A DNA stretch of 64,000 nt from Mucilaginibacter cryoferens. GTDB lineage: Bacteria; Bacteroidota; Bacteroidia; Sphingobacteriales; Sphingobacteriaceae. Location: NCBI RefSeq assembly GCF_014205845.1, contig NZ_JACHCR010000003.1, forward strand, positions 62,001-126,000. The letters are read 5' to 3'. Below, piece after piece: positions 1-8,644 of the stretch (the stretch's first letter is position 1; the number at the start of each line of letters is the position of its first letter). Position numbers and translations under genes: made by a program. The notes under the pieces are model-generated. The model saw only the letters and a list, made by a program, of their open reading frames with translations. It did not search any database and was not told where the DNA came from.

Positions 1-393
1 TTTGCCAGTTTGGACGATACCGATATTATGGCCGCCGTGAAGGTTTGGGCCAACCATCACGATTTTATATTATCAACCCTGGCGCAAAACCTGGTACAGC
101 GTAAATTATACCATGTAGATATCAGCAACAAACGCCCCGATAAGGAGTTTGTAGGCTCGCTTATTAAAAAGGCAATGAAAAAATATAACGTAAGCGAGCA
201 GGATGCCGGTTACTTTGTTTTTACCACATCCATCCGCAATAACGCCTATACCGCCGGCGATGGCAACATAGGCATATTGATGAAGGATGGCCATGTACAT
301 GATATTACAACCGCCAGTGATAACTCCAATTTGGAGGCATTAGCTAAAACCGTTAAAAAATATATACTTTGTTATAGCAAGGAGTTGATATGA
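1..393 (+). CDS. HD-domain phosphohydrolase, C-terminal part (partial)
   Basis: The reading frame is open from the first base of the window, so the N-terminus lies outside it. About 130 residues remain. They match my memory of the C-terminal region of the HD-superfamily (dGTPase-like) protein that often sits upstream of lpxD in Bacteroidota, with a segment reading DAGYFVF followed by a G-N-I-G-I-L-M-K-D-G stretch. The metal-binding HD motifs would be in the missing part, so the activity cannot be checked here. It is followed by 177 bp without a gene and then lpxD on the same strand. Confidence 0.75.
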   Translation, partial: FASLDDTDIMAAVKVWANHHDFILSTLAQNLVQRKLYHVDISNKRPDKEFVGSLIKKAMKKYNVSEQDAGYFVFTTSIRNNAYTAGDGNIGILMKDGHVHDITTASDNSNLEALAKTVKKYILCYSKELI

Positions 394-570
394 GGCGCGG
401 AATTGTGGTACGGGTTGCGAGGGGCGAGGATCGGGTAGCTACGGTAATGCTATTACCATGACAGCCCGGCAACCCGGATCAGGAACCTCGACCCACACAA
501 CACGCAACACGAACCAAAACTGTGCTAACTAATTAATTTGCTGCTTTAATTTTAACCTTTAAATTTGTCG

Positions 571-1614
571 ATGCAATTTACTGCCCAGGATATAAGTTTT
601 CTGCTTAACGGAACCGTTGAAGGTGATGCTTCTGTTACTGTTAATCAGCTGGCTAAAATAGAAGAGGGCGCCACTGGTAGTCTTTCTTTTTTGGCCAACC
701 CCAAGTATGAGCAGTATTTGTATACTACCAATGCTTCTATAGTGATTGTTAATAACGACCTGCAACTTACCGGGCCGGTTACCGCTACGCTCATCAGGGT
801 AGAGAATGCATACAGTGCATTTACGATATTGCTGGAACAGTACAATACTTTTAAACTTAACAAAAAGGGTATTGAGCAACCTTGCTTCATCCACCCTACC
901 GCCCAAATTGGTGCCGAACCTTATATAGGTGCTTTTGCGTACATTGGCCAAAACGCCAAAATTGGCGATAATTGTAAAATTTACCCCAACGTTAACATAT
1001 CTGATAATGTAACCATTGGTAACAACGTTACCTTATTTTCGGGCGTTACGGTTTATTTTGATTGTATTATAGGCAACAACGTAGTGGTACACTCGGGTGC
1101 TGTTATTGGCAGCGATGGCTTTGGCTTTGCACCAAACCCCGATGGCACCTATACCAAAGTTGCTCAAATAGGCAATGTGATATTAGAGGATGACGTTGAG
1201 GTAGGCTCAAACACCACGATAGACAGAGCCACTATGGGATCTACAGTGATACACAAAGGTGCAAAGCTGGATAACCTGATACAGATAGCCCATAATGTAG
1301 AGATAGGCGCCAACACGGTAATTGCCGCGCAATCGGGCATATCGGGCAGTACCAAAATTGGCGAAAACGTAATTATGGGCGGCCAGGTTGGTTTGGTTGG
1401 CCATATCAGCATAGCAAACCGCTCGCAGTTTCAGGCACAATCGGGCGTTAGCCGTAACATTACCGAAGAAGGTAAAAAATGGGCGGGCTCGCCGGCAACA
1501 CTATACAGCGCAAATATGCGGTCGAACGTGGTAATAAACCGCCTGCCAGAGCTCGAAAAACGAATAAACGAATTAGAAAAAATAATTGCAGAATTAAAGA
1601 AGGGAAGTCAATAG
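571..1614 (+). CDS. lpxD: UDP-3-O-acylglucosamine N-acyltransferase LpxD
   Basis: LpxD adds the second, N-linked acyl chain from acyl-ACP to UDP-3-O-acylglucosamine, the third step of lipid A synthesis in the cytoplasm. The 347-residue product has the short N-terminal LpxD domain, then a long left-handed beta-helix of hexapeptide repeats (I-G-x-N-x type) from about residue 100 to 290, and a charged C-terminal helix (ELEKRINELEKIIAELKK). The likely catalytic histidine is H241 in IQIAHNVEIG. I chose ATG 571 rather than the TTG two codons upstream because the protein begins naturally MQFTAQDI. It opens the lipid A cluster lpxD, lpxC-fabZ, lpxA. Confidence 0.95.
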   Translation: MQFTAQDISFLLNGTVEGDASVTVNQLAKIEEGATGSLSFLANPKYEQYLYTTNASIVIVNNDLQLTGPVTATLIRVENAYSAFTILLEQYNTFKLNKKGIEQPCFIHPTAQIGAEPYIGAFAYIGQNAKIGDNCKIYPNVNISDNVTIGNNVTLFSGVTVYFDCIIGNNVVVHSGAVIGSDGFGFAPNPDGTYTKVAQIGNVILEDDVEVGSNTTIDRATMGSTVIHKGAKLDNLIQIAHNVEIGANTVIAAQSGISGSTKIGENVIMGGQVGLVGHISIANRSQFQAQSGVSRNITEEGKKWAGSPATLYSANMRSNVVINRLPELEKRINELEKIIAELKKGSQ

Positions 1615-1700
1615 TCAGTGGTCATTAGTCATTGGATTTTACCAATGGCAGTTAATGAATAAATCCACCAATGACCAGTGACTAATGCCCAATGACCAAA
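1615..1700. repeat. GTCATTGG short-word palindromic repeat
   Basis: The lpxD-lpxC gap is built from variants of the word GTCATTGG/AGTCATTAG followed by their reverse complements (CCAATGACC, GACTAATGCCCAATGAC). The two halves can pair into a long imperfect hairpin that ends just before the lpxC start codon. It may be a transcript-stability or attenuation element; that role is inference. Confidence 0.6.
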
Positions 1701-1704
1701 TAAT

Positions 1705-3111
1705 ATGAATGTAAAACAAAGAACCATTAAATCTCCTGTTTCGGTTTCGGGTACCGGCTTACATACCGGCCAAAGGGTAACTATGACGTTTAACCCGGCC
1801 CCCGAAAATCACGGCTATAAATTCAGGAGGGTTGATATGCCAGGTTCGCCAATAATTGATGCAGATGTTGATAACGTAACCGATACATCGCGCGGTACTA
1901 CCATTTCGCAAAATGGCGCTACCGTTAATACTGTAGAACACGTGTTAGCTGCACTTGTTGGTATGGAGGTTGATAACGTGCTGATTGATATGGACGGCCC
2001 CGAAACGCCAATTATGGATGGCAGCTCTATCCAGTTTGTGGATATCATTACCGAAACCGGCTTTGTTGAACAGGATGCCGACCGCGAATATTACCATATT
2101 CCCTATAACATTCATTACTCGGAACCCGACCGCAAGGTAGAGATGGTGGCTATGCCTTTAGATGATTACCGTTTTACCTGCATGGTTGATTATAACTCGC
2201 AGGTATTAGGTAGCCAGCATGCCAGCATCTCCAGCATTACCGAGTTTAAAAAAGAAATAGCATCGTGCCGTACCTTTTGCTTTTTGCACGAGCTGGAAAT
2301 GCTGTTAAAGCACGACCTGATAAAAGGTGGCGACCTTAACAACGCCATTGTAGTTGTTGATAAAGAAGTTGATGAAGAAGAACTCGCCCACCTGGCCAAG
2401 TTATTTAACCGCAAGGATATAAGCGTTGCCCCGCAGGGAATTTTAAATAACGCCGAGCTACGCCACCAAAACGAGCCTGCAAGGCACAAACTGCTGGATA
2501 TGATTGGCGACCTTGCCCTGGTAGGTGTACCACTTAAAGGCCATATTATGGCTGCCCGCCCCGGCCATGCCGCTAACGTAGCATTTGCTAAAAAAATAAA
2601 AACCTTAATTAAAAAAGAAAAAAGCCGTAAACAGGTTAAAGTTTACGATGCCAATGCTAAACCGGTATATGATACCGTTGAAATTATGGGCTTGTTGCCC
2701 CACAGGCAACCTTTTTTAATGATAGATAAAATATTGGAGCTTACAAAAAGCCACGTGGTAGGCGCTAAAAACGTAACCATTAACGAGGAGTTTTTTAAAG
2801 GCCACTTCCCCGGCGCGCCAATTTTTCCTGGCGTGCTGCAAATTGAAGGCATGGTACAAACCGGTGGTATACTGGTATTAAATACCGTTCCCGATCCGGA
2901 AAATTACCTTACTTTGTTTTTAAAGATAGAGAATGCCCGCTTTAAAAGTAAAGTAGTACCAGGCGATACCATTATTTATATTTGCGACCTGCTGGCCCCT
3001 ATCCGCCGTGGTATTGCAACCATGAAGGGTGTTGGCATGGTGGGTAACAGAGTTGTTGTTGAGGCCGAGTTAATGGCACAAATTGTAAAAGTAAAAGGAA
3101 ACGAAGCATGA
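1705..3111 (+). CDS. lpxC: Bifunctional LpxC deacetylase / FabZ dehydratase
   Basis: This is a fusion of two lipid enzymes typical of Bacteroidota. Residues 1 to about 310 are UDP-3-O-acyl-N-acetylglucosamine deacetylase, the committed zinc-dependent step of lipid A synthesis. The zinc ligands are visible as H79 (NTVEHVLAAL), H261 and D265 (RHKLLDMIGD). Residues from about 325 to 468 are beta-hydroxyacyl-ACP dehydratase FabZ, with the hot-dog fold motif LLPHRQPFLMID (H333) and the GHFPGAPIFPGVLQIE helix that carries the catalytic Glu. The 468-residue length fits the fusion. The stop codon overlaps the lpxA start by 4 bp, so the two are translationally coupled. The fusion links the branch point between lipid A and fatty-acid synthesis in one polypeptide. 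Confidence 0.96.
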   Translation: MNVKQRTIKSPVSVSGTGLHTGQRVTMTFNPAPENHGYKFRRVDMPGSPIIDADVDNVTDTSRGTTISQNGATVNTVEHVLAALVGMEVDNVLIDMDGPETPIMDGSSIQFVDIITETGFVEQDADREYYHIPYNIHYSEPDRKVEMVAMPLDDYRFTCMVDYNSQVLGSQHASISSITEFKKEIASCRTFCFLHELEMLLKHDLIKGGDLNNAIVVVDKEVDEEELAHLAKLFNRKDISVAPQGILNNAELRHQNEPARHKLLDMIGDLALVGVPLKGHIMAARPGHAANVAFAKKIKTLIKKEKSRKQVKVYDANAKPVYDTVEIMGLLPHRQPFLMIDKILELTKSHVVGAKNVTINEEFFKGHFPGAPIFPGVLQIEGMVQTGGILVLNTVPDPENYLTLFLKIENARFKSKVVPGDTIIYICDLLAPIRRGIATMKGVGMVGNRVVVEAELMAQIVKVKGNEA

Positions 3112-3893
3112 TCCAGCCTTTAGCATATATACACCCACAGGCAAAAATTGCCGATAATGTGGTGATTGAACCCTTTGTTACTATCCACAAGGATGTTGAA
3201 ATTGGCGAGGGTACCTGGATCGGTTCCAACTCCGTAATTATGGATGGTGCCCGCATAGGTAAAAACTGTCGTATTTTTCCGGGTGCTGTAATATCGGCAC
3301 CACCACAGGATTTAAAGTACAAGGGCGAGCAAAGCACCGTTTCTATTGGCGATAATACCACCATCCGCGAATGCGTAACCCTTAACCGCGGTACCGCCTT
3401 AGATAAAAATACTACCACCATAGGCAGCAATTGCCTGCTGATGGCTTACGTACACGTAGCGCATGATTGTGTTATTGGCGATAATGTAATTATTGCCAAC
3501 GCCGTGCAGCTAGCCGGCCACATTAATGTGTACGATTACGCTTTTATCGGTGGTTCATCTGCCGTACACCAGTTTGTAGAAATTGGTGCACATAGCATGA
3601 TCTCGGGCGGATCGTTGGTACGTAAAGATGTACCTCCATTTACCAAGGCCGGTCGCGAGCCATTGTCCTACGTGGGTATCAACTCTGTAGGCTTGCGCCG
3701 CAGAGGCTTTTCGGCAGCCACCATTGCCGAGATCCAGGAGATCTACCGTATCCTGTTTCTTAAAAAATACAACGTAAGCAAAGCCCTTGATATCATCGAA
3801 GCCGAGTTTACCCCAAGTGTAGAACGCGATGAGATCATCAACTTCCTCCAAAACTCACAAAGGGGTATCATGAAGGGGTTTGGAAATAGCTAA
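3108..3893 (+). CDS. lpxA: UDP-N-acetylglucosamine O-acyltransferase LpxA
   Basis: LpxA transfers a 3-hydroxyacyl chain from ACP to UDP-GlcNAc, the first step of lipid A synthesis. The 261-residue protein has a left-handed beta-helix of hexapeptide repeats over the first 185 residues and a helical C-terminal domain (residues about 190-255) beginning near VGLRRRGFS. The catalytic histidine is H119 in VAHDCVIG, equivalent to H125 of the E. coli enzyme. The start codon overlaps the lpxC-fabZ stop (ATGA). A repeat-rich gap follows, so this is probably the end of the lipid A transcript. Confidence 0.96.
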   Translation: MIQPLAYIHPQAKIADNVVIEPFVTIHKDVEIGEGTWIGSNSVIMDGARIGKNCRIFPGAVISAPPQDLKYKGEQSTVSIGDNTTIRECVTLNRGTALDKNTTTIGSNCLLMAYVHVAHDCVIGDNVIIANAVQLAGHINVYDYAFIGGSSAVHQFVEIGAHSMISGGSLVRKDVPPFTKAGREPLSYVGINSVGLRRRGFSAATIAEIQEIYRILFLKKYNVSKALDIIEAEFTPSVERDEIINFLQNSQRGIMKGFGNS

Positions 3894-4060
3894 ATTGTCT
3901 GAATCAGAATTTACAGGATTTAAGAATTAACAGAATCCTGTGAGTTCTGATTTGTAGTTACATTACACAAATACCCGAATAGAATTTAAGATCAAGCCAA
4001 TCGTGGTGATCCCAAATCTTTTTATTCTGAAAATTCTTAAAGTCTGAAAATTCTGATCCC
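3894..4060. repeat. GAATCAGAATTT short-word palindromic repeat
   Basis: The gap after lpxA starts with CTGAATCAGAATTTACAGG and related words, and ends with their complements (ATTCTTAAAG, AAAATTCTGAT) immediately before the next start codon. The same opening word, AATTGTCTGAATCAG, recurs at 8460-8474 upstream of the cyclophilin gene. The halves can fold as an imperfect hairpin. I know such words as widespread intergenic repeats in Bacteroidota. Confidence 0.6.
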
Positions 4061-4681
4061 ATGACCATCACCCTCAACAACATCGGCCGCCGCTTTAACC
4101 GCGACTGGATTTTCAGGGGGGTTGATCATACTTTTACCTCCGGCGAATCATACGCCATCCTTGGGCCAAACGGCTCGGGAAAATCTACCCTGCTACAGGT
4201 TTTAAATGGCAGTCTTTCGCCGTCTGTAGGTACCATCAATTATACTTTTGCGGGCAAACCGGTTGAAATAGACCAGGTTTTTAACTACCTGAGTCTTGCC
4301 GCGCCCTACCTTGAAGTTATTGAGGAGTTTACACTGAGCGAAATGGTTGATTTCCATTTTAAATTCAAGAAGTACAAGGATGGGGTAGATAAAAAGCTAT
4401 TGATTGAATTGTTAAATCTGCCCAAAAGCGAAAACAAGCTTATCAGATACTTTTCATCGGGCATGAAACAACGCCTGAAGCTAATCCTTGCTTTTTGTGC
4501 CGATACCCCCATGCTGATGCTGGATGAGCCCACCTCTAACCTGGATGCCCAGGGTGTGGATTGGTACCTAAGCCTGGTAGAGCGCTTTGCCACCGGCCGG
4601 CTAACCATCATCTGCTCTAACCAGGAGCATGAGTATGGCTTTTGTAAGCATAGACTGAGCATATCGGATTATAAGAGTTAG
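4061..4681 (+). CDS. ABC transporter ATP-binding protein
   Basis: A 206-residue nucleotide-binding subunit. The Walker A motif is GPNGSGKST (about residues 35-43), the signature is FSSGMKQR, and Walker B is MLMLDEPTSNLD. The protein is short and resembles CcmA-like ATPases. No permease gene is adjacent, so the partner and substrate cannot be read from this window. The product would act at the inner face of the cytoplasmic membrane. It sits alone between two repeat-filled gaps, so it is probably transcribed separately or as a tail of the lpx operon. Confidence 0.85.
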   Translation: MTITLNNIGRRFNRDWIFRGVDHTFTSGESYAILGPNGSGKSTLLQVLNGSLSPSVGTINYTFAGKPVEIDQVFNYLSLAAPYLEVIEEFTLSEMVDFHFKFKKYKDGVDKKLLIELLNLPKSENKLIRYFSSGMKQRLKLILAFCADTPMLMLDEPTSNLDAQGVDWYLSLVERFATGRLTIICSNQEHEYGFCKHRLSISDYKS

Positions 4682-4860
4682 ATATGAGATTAACTTCGTT
4701 GAGGGCTACACGGTTTGAGACAAAGGTTTGAGCGGTTTTTGTGGATGGTTTTGATCTCCATCTTACCTCAACATGCTATTGTCATAATCCGGCAACTTCC
4801 GGGCAAAATCTCAAATCCCATATCTCACATCTCAAATCTATTCCCGTACCTTTAACTAAT
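4682..4860. repeat. TTTGAGAT-family palindromic repeat, copy A
   Basis: The left part has words such as GATATGAGATT and GGTTTGAGAC; the right part has the complements ATCTCAAATC, CATATCTCACATCTCAAATC. The two sides are able to pair across about 100 bases. Copies B (5927-6124) and C (18390-18535) use the same words. Confidence 0.6.
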
Positions 4861-4882
4861 CAAAAAAACTAAAAAACTACTT

Positions 4883-5926
4883 ATGATACCAGTTAAAGGA
4901 TATGCGGCACAATCGCCTGTTACCGACCTCGCCCCGTGGGATTTTGAACGCCGGGAGGTTGGAACGCACGATGTGCAATTTGATATTTTATTTTGCGGCG
5001 TTTGCCACAGCGATCTGCACCAGATTAAAAACGACTGGTTCCCGGGTATTTTCCCGATGGTACCAGGCCATGAAATTGTTGGCCGCGTGATAAAAATTGG
5101 TGATAAAGTAACCAAATTTAAAGTAGGCGATCTGGCCGGTACGGGCTGTATGGTAGATAGTTGCCGCGTTTGCGAAAACTGCAAACAAGATCTGGAGCAA
5201 TACTGCTTAAACGGCAGTTCACAAACTTATAACGGCCTGGAGCAAGACCATAAAACACCAACTTACGGTGGTTACTCTAACAGTATTGTTGTTAATGAAG
5301 ATTTTACGCTTCATATTTCAGACAAACTCGACCTTGCCGCCACCGCTCCACTATTATGCGCGGGTATTACAACCTACTCGCCGTTACGGCACTGGAAAGT
5401 GGGTAAAGGCCACAAACTGGCTGTTTTGGGTTTGGGTGGATTGGGCCACATGGCCGTTAAATTTGGTGTAGCATTTGGTGCCGAAGTTACCGTACTAAGC
5501 ACATCGCCAGCCAAAGAAGCCGATGCCAAAGCATTGGGCGCTCACCACTTTGTAGTAACCAGCGATCCGGCACAAATTGCTGCCGCCAAAAACACATTCG
5601 ATTTTATTTTAGATACCGTATCGGCGCCACACGATTTTAATATGTACCTGTCGTTACTTCGTACAAACGGCGTACATATTTGTGTGGGTGTACCACCAGA
5701 GCCGGCCAGCGTGCAGGCATTCAGCCTGTTGGGTGGCCGTAAAAGCCTTGCCGGATCTGGCATCGGCGGCATAGCCGAAACCCAGGAAATGCTTGATTTT
5801 TGCGCCGAGCACAACATTGTATCTGATATTGAAATGATAGACATTAAAGATATCAGCACCGCTTACGAACGTATGCAAAAAGGCGATGTACGTTACCGTT
5901 TTGTAATTGATATAGCTACGTTGTAA
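4883..5926 (+). CDS. Zinc-dependent NAD(P) alcohol dehydrogenase (YahK/cinnamyl-alcohol type)
   Basis: A 347-residue medium-chain dehydrogenase that should interconvert aldehydes and alcohols in the cytosol. The catalytic zinc site is visible in FCGVCHSDLH and GHEIVGRV, the structural zinc site in the four cysteines of SCRVCENCKQDLEQYC, and the Rossmann nucleotide motif in GLGGLGHMAVK (about residue 185). The overall pattern matches the broad-substrate YahK/CAD group, for which NADPH is usual, but the substrate is not certain. It is monocistronic between two TTTGAGAT-type repeats. Confidence 0.9.
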   Translation: MIPVKGYAAQSPVTDLAPWDFERREVGTHDVQFDILFCGVCHSDLHQIKNDWFPGIFPMVPGHEIVGRVIKIGDKVTKFKVGDLAGTGCMVDSCRVCENCKQDLEQYCLNGSSQTYNGLEQDHKTPTYGGYSNSIVVNEDFTLHISDKLDLAATAPLLCAGITTYSPLRHWKVGKGHKLAVLGLGGLGHMAVKFGVAFGAEVTVLSTSPAKEADAKALGAHHFVVTSDPAQIAAAKNTFDFILDTVSAPHDFNMYLSLLRTNGVHICVGVPPEPASVQAFSLLGGRKSLAGSGIGGIAETQEMLDFCAEHNIVSDIEMIDIKDISTAYERMQKGDVRYRFVIDIATL

Positions 5927-6124
5927 GATTTGAGATATTAGATTTGAGATTTGAGATAGCTGCTCTTGGCGGTTAGCTCAAATCTCATTTTTTTTATTCC
6001 CATTGCAGAACTCCCTTTTTAAATCACTGCAAGTAACACTTAAGTACCTCATATCTAAATCTCACCTCTCATATCAGAGGTGCAAAAATCTCAAATCTCA
6101 AATCTAATATCTCAAATCTAATTT
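5927..6124. repeat. TTTGAGAT-family palindromic repeat, copy B
   Basis: The stretch begins with GATTTGAGATATTAGATTTG and ends with CTCAAATCTAATATCTCAAA, which is close to its exact reverse complement. An inner AGATTTGAGATAGCTGC segment also occurs in copy C upstream of metH. The right arm lies directly before the efp promoter. Confidence 0.65.
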
Positions 6125-6125
6125 T

Positions 6126-6133
6126 TAGTTTTG
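6126..6133 (+). promoter_or_regulatory. Predicted -7 promoter element of efp
   Basis: TAGTTTTG fits the Bacteroidota -7 consensus TAnnTTTG and lies 18 bp before the efp ATG. I do not see a clear TTTG at -33, so this is a partial match. Confidence 0.4.
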
Positions 6134-6151
6134 CGCTTCTAATATTATTTT

Positions 6152-6715
6152 ATGGCCAAAGCATCAGATGTTAAAAATGGAAATGTGCTTCGCTTTAATG
6201 GCGAGTTAGTGCAGGTAGAGGAATTTTTACACCGTACACCAGGTAACTTGCGTGCATTTTACCAGGCCCGTATGCGTAACGTAAAATCAGGAAAATTGGT
6301 GGAGTACCGTTTCCGAACCGACGAAGAGGTTGACATAGCCCGCGTAGAAACCAGCAATTATCAATATTTATATGAGGATGGCGATGCCTTGGTAGTAATG
6401 GATAATGAAACTTACGATCAGCATAACATCCCCAAAACTTTATTTGGTCCGGCCGTTAAGTTTTTAAAAGAAGGCATGAACGTTATTGTTGCTTTTGAAA
6501 GCGACGAACCTATTATGGGTTCTATCCCAGGTTCTGCCGAACTGGAGATTACCTATACCGAACCAGCCGTGAAAGGCGACACCTCAACCGGTGCCCAAAA
6601 AAATGCCACTGTTGAAACCGGCGCCGAAATTCGCGTACCATTGTTTATCAACATTGGCGATAAGGTTAAGGTTGATACAGCTTCGGGCACTTATGTGGAG
6701 AGAGTGAAGGCGTAG
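6152..6715 (+). CDS. efp: Elongation factor P
   Basis: EF-P binds ribosomes stalled on polyproline stretches and promotes peptide bond formation. The 187-residue length and three-domain layout fit, with the family-typical C-terminus (NVPLFINIGDKVKVDTASG-like). The loop that carries the modified lysine in E. coli (PGKGQAF, K34) reads PGNLRAF here, so the lysine position is Asn32. From memory, other Sphingobacteriaceae EF-Ps share this loop, so it is probably a lineage feature rather than an error. It has its own predicted promoter and a bidirectional terminator downstream. Confidence 0.95.
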   Translation: MAKASDVKNGNVLRFNGELVQVEEFLHRTPGNLRAFYQARMRNVKSGKLVEYRFRTDEEVDIARVETSNYQYLYEDGDALVVMDNETYDQHNIPKTLFGPAVKFLKEGMNVIVAFESDEPIMGSIPGSAELEITYTEPAVKGDTSTGAQKNATVETGAEIRVPLFINIGDKVKVDTASGTYVERVKA

Positions 6716-6721
6716 AGCCCC

Positions 6722-6752
6722 AGCCGAGCCCCCCAGCCCCCTAAAGGGGGAG
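6722..6752. repeat. C-rich/G-rich CCCCCTAAAGGGGGAG repeat
   Basis: AGCCCCCTAAAGGGGGAGC is a short palindrome preceded by a run of C. A second copy in inverse orientation (CTCCCCCTTTAGGGGGGCGG) lies at 6834-6858, inside the 3' end of the exonuclease III gene. I know this word as a common dispersed intergenic repeat in Sphingobacteriaceae. Confidence 0.6.
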
Positions 6753-6775
6753 CTTTTGATTAGCATATTTAAATA

Positions 6776-6810
6776 AAAAGAGAGGTTGCGTTATTCGCAA
6801 TCTCTCTTTT
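6776..6810. terminator. Bidirectional terminator between efp and xth
   Basis: AAAAGAGAGGTTGCG and CGCAATCTCTCTTTT pair over 15 positions (one G-T pair) around a TTATT loop, with A-run and T-run flanks on both sides. This suits two convergent genes. Confidence 0.8.
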
Positions 6811-6829
6811 GTTATACCCCACATTTTTT

Positions 6830-7624
6830 TCACACTCCCCCTTTAGGGGGGCGGGGGGCAAACTCCAATTCGAGCAAAACCGGGCAATGGTCTGAGTGCC
6901 TGGCCTCGGGTAATATTGCCGCTCTTTTAATATTGGCTTCCAGTTCGGTGCTGGCCATGGTATAATCAATACGCCAGCCTAAGTTTTTGCCCCGTGCCCC
7001 GGCACGGAAACTCCACCAGGTGTAGTTATGTGGTTCTTTATTGAGGTGGCGGAAGGTATCTATAAACCCTCCTTCGATGAACTTCTCCATCCATTCGCGT
7101 TCTTCGGGCAAAAAGCCGGATGAATTGGCGTTTGATTTTGGGTTGTGGATATCGATAGGGCGATGACAAATGTTATAATCGCCACAAACTACCAATTTAG
7201 GGTATTGCGATTTTAGCAAGGTTAAATAACGCCCAAACTCATCCAAAAAGCGATATTTAAATACCTGCCGCTCATCACCGCTCGATCCGGAAGGGAAGTA
7301 CACGCTCATTACCGATACCTCATCAAAATCAACCCGGATACAGCGGCCTTCACGGTCAAAATCGGGAATACCGCAACCGTATTCGATATGTTTTGGGGTT
7401 TGTTTACAAAAAATAGCCGTACCGCTATACCCCTTCTTCTCGGCCGGAAACCAGTAATGTTTATAGCCCAACGCGTCTACCAAACCAAGGTCGGTAAGCA
7501 CATCTGGCGTAGCTTTAATTTCCTGCAGGCAAACTACATCGGCATCGGTAGCCTGCAACCAGGCCAGCCAATCTTTACTTATTGCCGACCGGATACCATT
7601 AACGTTATATGTGATTATTTTCAT
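6830..7624 (-). CDS. xth: Exodeoxyribonuclease III / AP endonuclease
   Basis: A 264-residue member of the exonuclease III family, which cleaves DNA at abasic sites and degrades 3' ends in base-excision repair. It begins MKIITYNVNGIRSA and shows the family motifs: CLQEIKA with the metal-binding Glu, GDYNICHRPIDIHNPK with the Asp/Asn pair, and the C-terminal SDHCPVLLE. The final residues PRPPKGGV are encoded by the dispersed CCCCCTTTAGGGGG repeat, so the natural C-terminus appears to have been extended by that repeat. It is convergent with efp. Confidence 0.93.
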   Translation of the reverse strand: MKIITYNVNGIRSAISKDWLAWLQATDADVVCLQEIKATPDVLTDLGLVDALGYKHYWFPAEKKGYSGTAIFCKQTPKHIEYGCGIPDFDREGRCIRVDFDEVSVMSVYFPSGSSGDERQVFKYRFLDEFGRYLTLLKSQYPKLVVCGDYNICHRPIDIHNPKSNANSSGFLPEEREWMEKFIEGGFIDTFRHLNKEPHNYTWWSFRAGARGKNLGWRIDYTMASTELEANIKRAAILPEARHSDHCPVLLELEFAPRPPKGGV

Positions 7625-7752
7625 TTCGGATTTAACAATTTACAAAGAACACAATTTTAGATTTTTTTATTCTATCAAGCATCGCATTTAAATAATAATT
7701 CTAAAAATAAAAAAATCCGAAATCGAACATCCCAAATCCGAAATGAAACGGC

Positions 7753-8460
7753 CTAAGAGCCAAGCCCTAAAAGCTTATCCAACTGCTTGCATTCCTTTTT
7801 GCTCAATACCTCAACCGTCATAGGCACATCAACCAATGGGCGATCTTTGGCATCTTTTTTCACAGCTGCTATATGGTCAACCATATCAATGCCGCTTACC
7901 ACTTCGCCATAAACAGTGTAACCGTGATCGAGCTGGGCAGTGCCGCCAACCGTACGGTAGTACTCGCGTTGCCACTCGGGGATCTTAAATCCTTTCAGGC
8001 GGCCTCTTTCCAGCGAATCCATTTTGGCATCAGTAAGGCGCTTACCTTCCACAATATAAAACTGGCACCCGCTTGATGCTTTCTGAGGATTATCATCCCG
8101 GGCCGCGGCCAGTACTCCACGTTTATGAAACAGGCTATCCCTAAATTCGGCGGGGATGGTATAATTTACATCGCCATTACCCAGCTCTGCTCCGGGTTTG
8201 GCCTTGTTAGGGTCTTTAGAATCCGGATCGCCGCCCTGGATCATAAAATTCTGGATCACCCTGTGAAACAAAACGCCGTTATAAAAACCTTTTTTGGCCA
8301 GCTTAATAAAATTATCGCGGTGCAAAGGTGTTTGGTTATACAGCCTGATGATCACACTCCCATAAGTAGTATTGATGCGCACGTACTGGTTTTTAGGCGG
8401 CTTTGCAAAGGCTGTAATTGTGATAATGAATGATAGTAATAGGGTAAAGAGCTTTTTCAT
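7753..8460 (-). CDS. Exported cyclophilin-type peptidyl-prolyl isomerase
   Basis: The product catalyses cis-trans isomerisation of prolyl bonds, probably in the periplasm. I start it at MKKLFTLLLSFIITITAFA, a clear signal peptide, rather than at the longer upstream in-frame ATG, giving 235 residues. Cyclophilin motifs include FHRVIQNFMIQGGDP and the ASSGCQFYIV segment. A C-terminal extension after the fold ends KLLGLGS. It is monocistronic, with a TGTCATTGAG-type repeat upstream. Confidence 0.92.
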   Translation of the reverse strand: MKKLFTLLLSFIITITAFAKPPKNQYVRINTTYGSVIIRLYNQTPLHRDNFIKLAKKGFYNGVLFHRVIQNFMIQGGDPDSKDPNKAKPGAELGNGDVNYTIPAEFRDSLFHKRGVLAAARDDNPQKASSGCQFYIVEGKRLTDAKMDSLERGRLKGFKIPEWQREYYRTVGGTAQLDHGYTVYGEVVSGIDMVDHIAAVKKDAKDRPLVDVPMTVEVLSKKECKQLDKLLGLGS

Positions 8461-8525
8461 AATTGTCTGAATCAGTATTTTTAAATCAGCTGGATGGTGG
8501 AAAAGATACATTGCATATACAACTA

Positions 8526-8612
8526 TGTCATTGAGAGCTACGAAGCAATCTCGTAGCTACACAGGGCGAATATCTCTAGCGACCGGATTACTTCGTTCCT
8601 CCCTCAATGACA
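8526..8612. repeat. TGTCATTGAG...CTCAATGACA hairpin repeat
   Basis: TGTCATTGAGAGCTACGAAG and the right arm ending CTCAATGACA form an imperfect inverted repeat containing the GAAGCAATCT word. It is the same type as the perfect hairpin at 22247-22343, a REP/MITE-like family known from Bacteroidota genomes. Confidence 0.7.
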
Positions 8613-8644
8613 ACCGGTATAATCCAACCTCAAAAAACGCTTTA

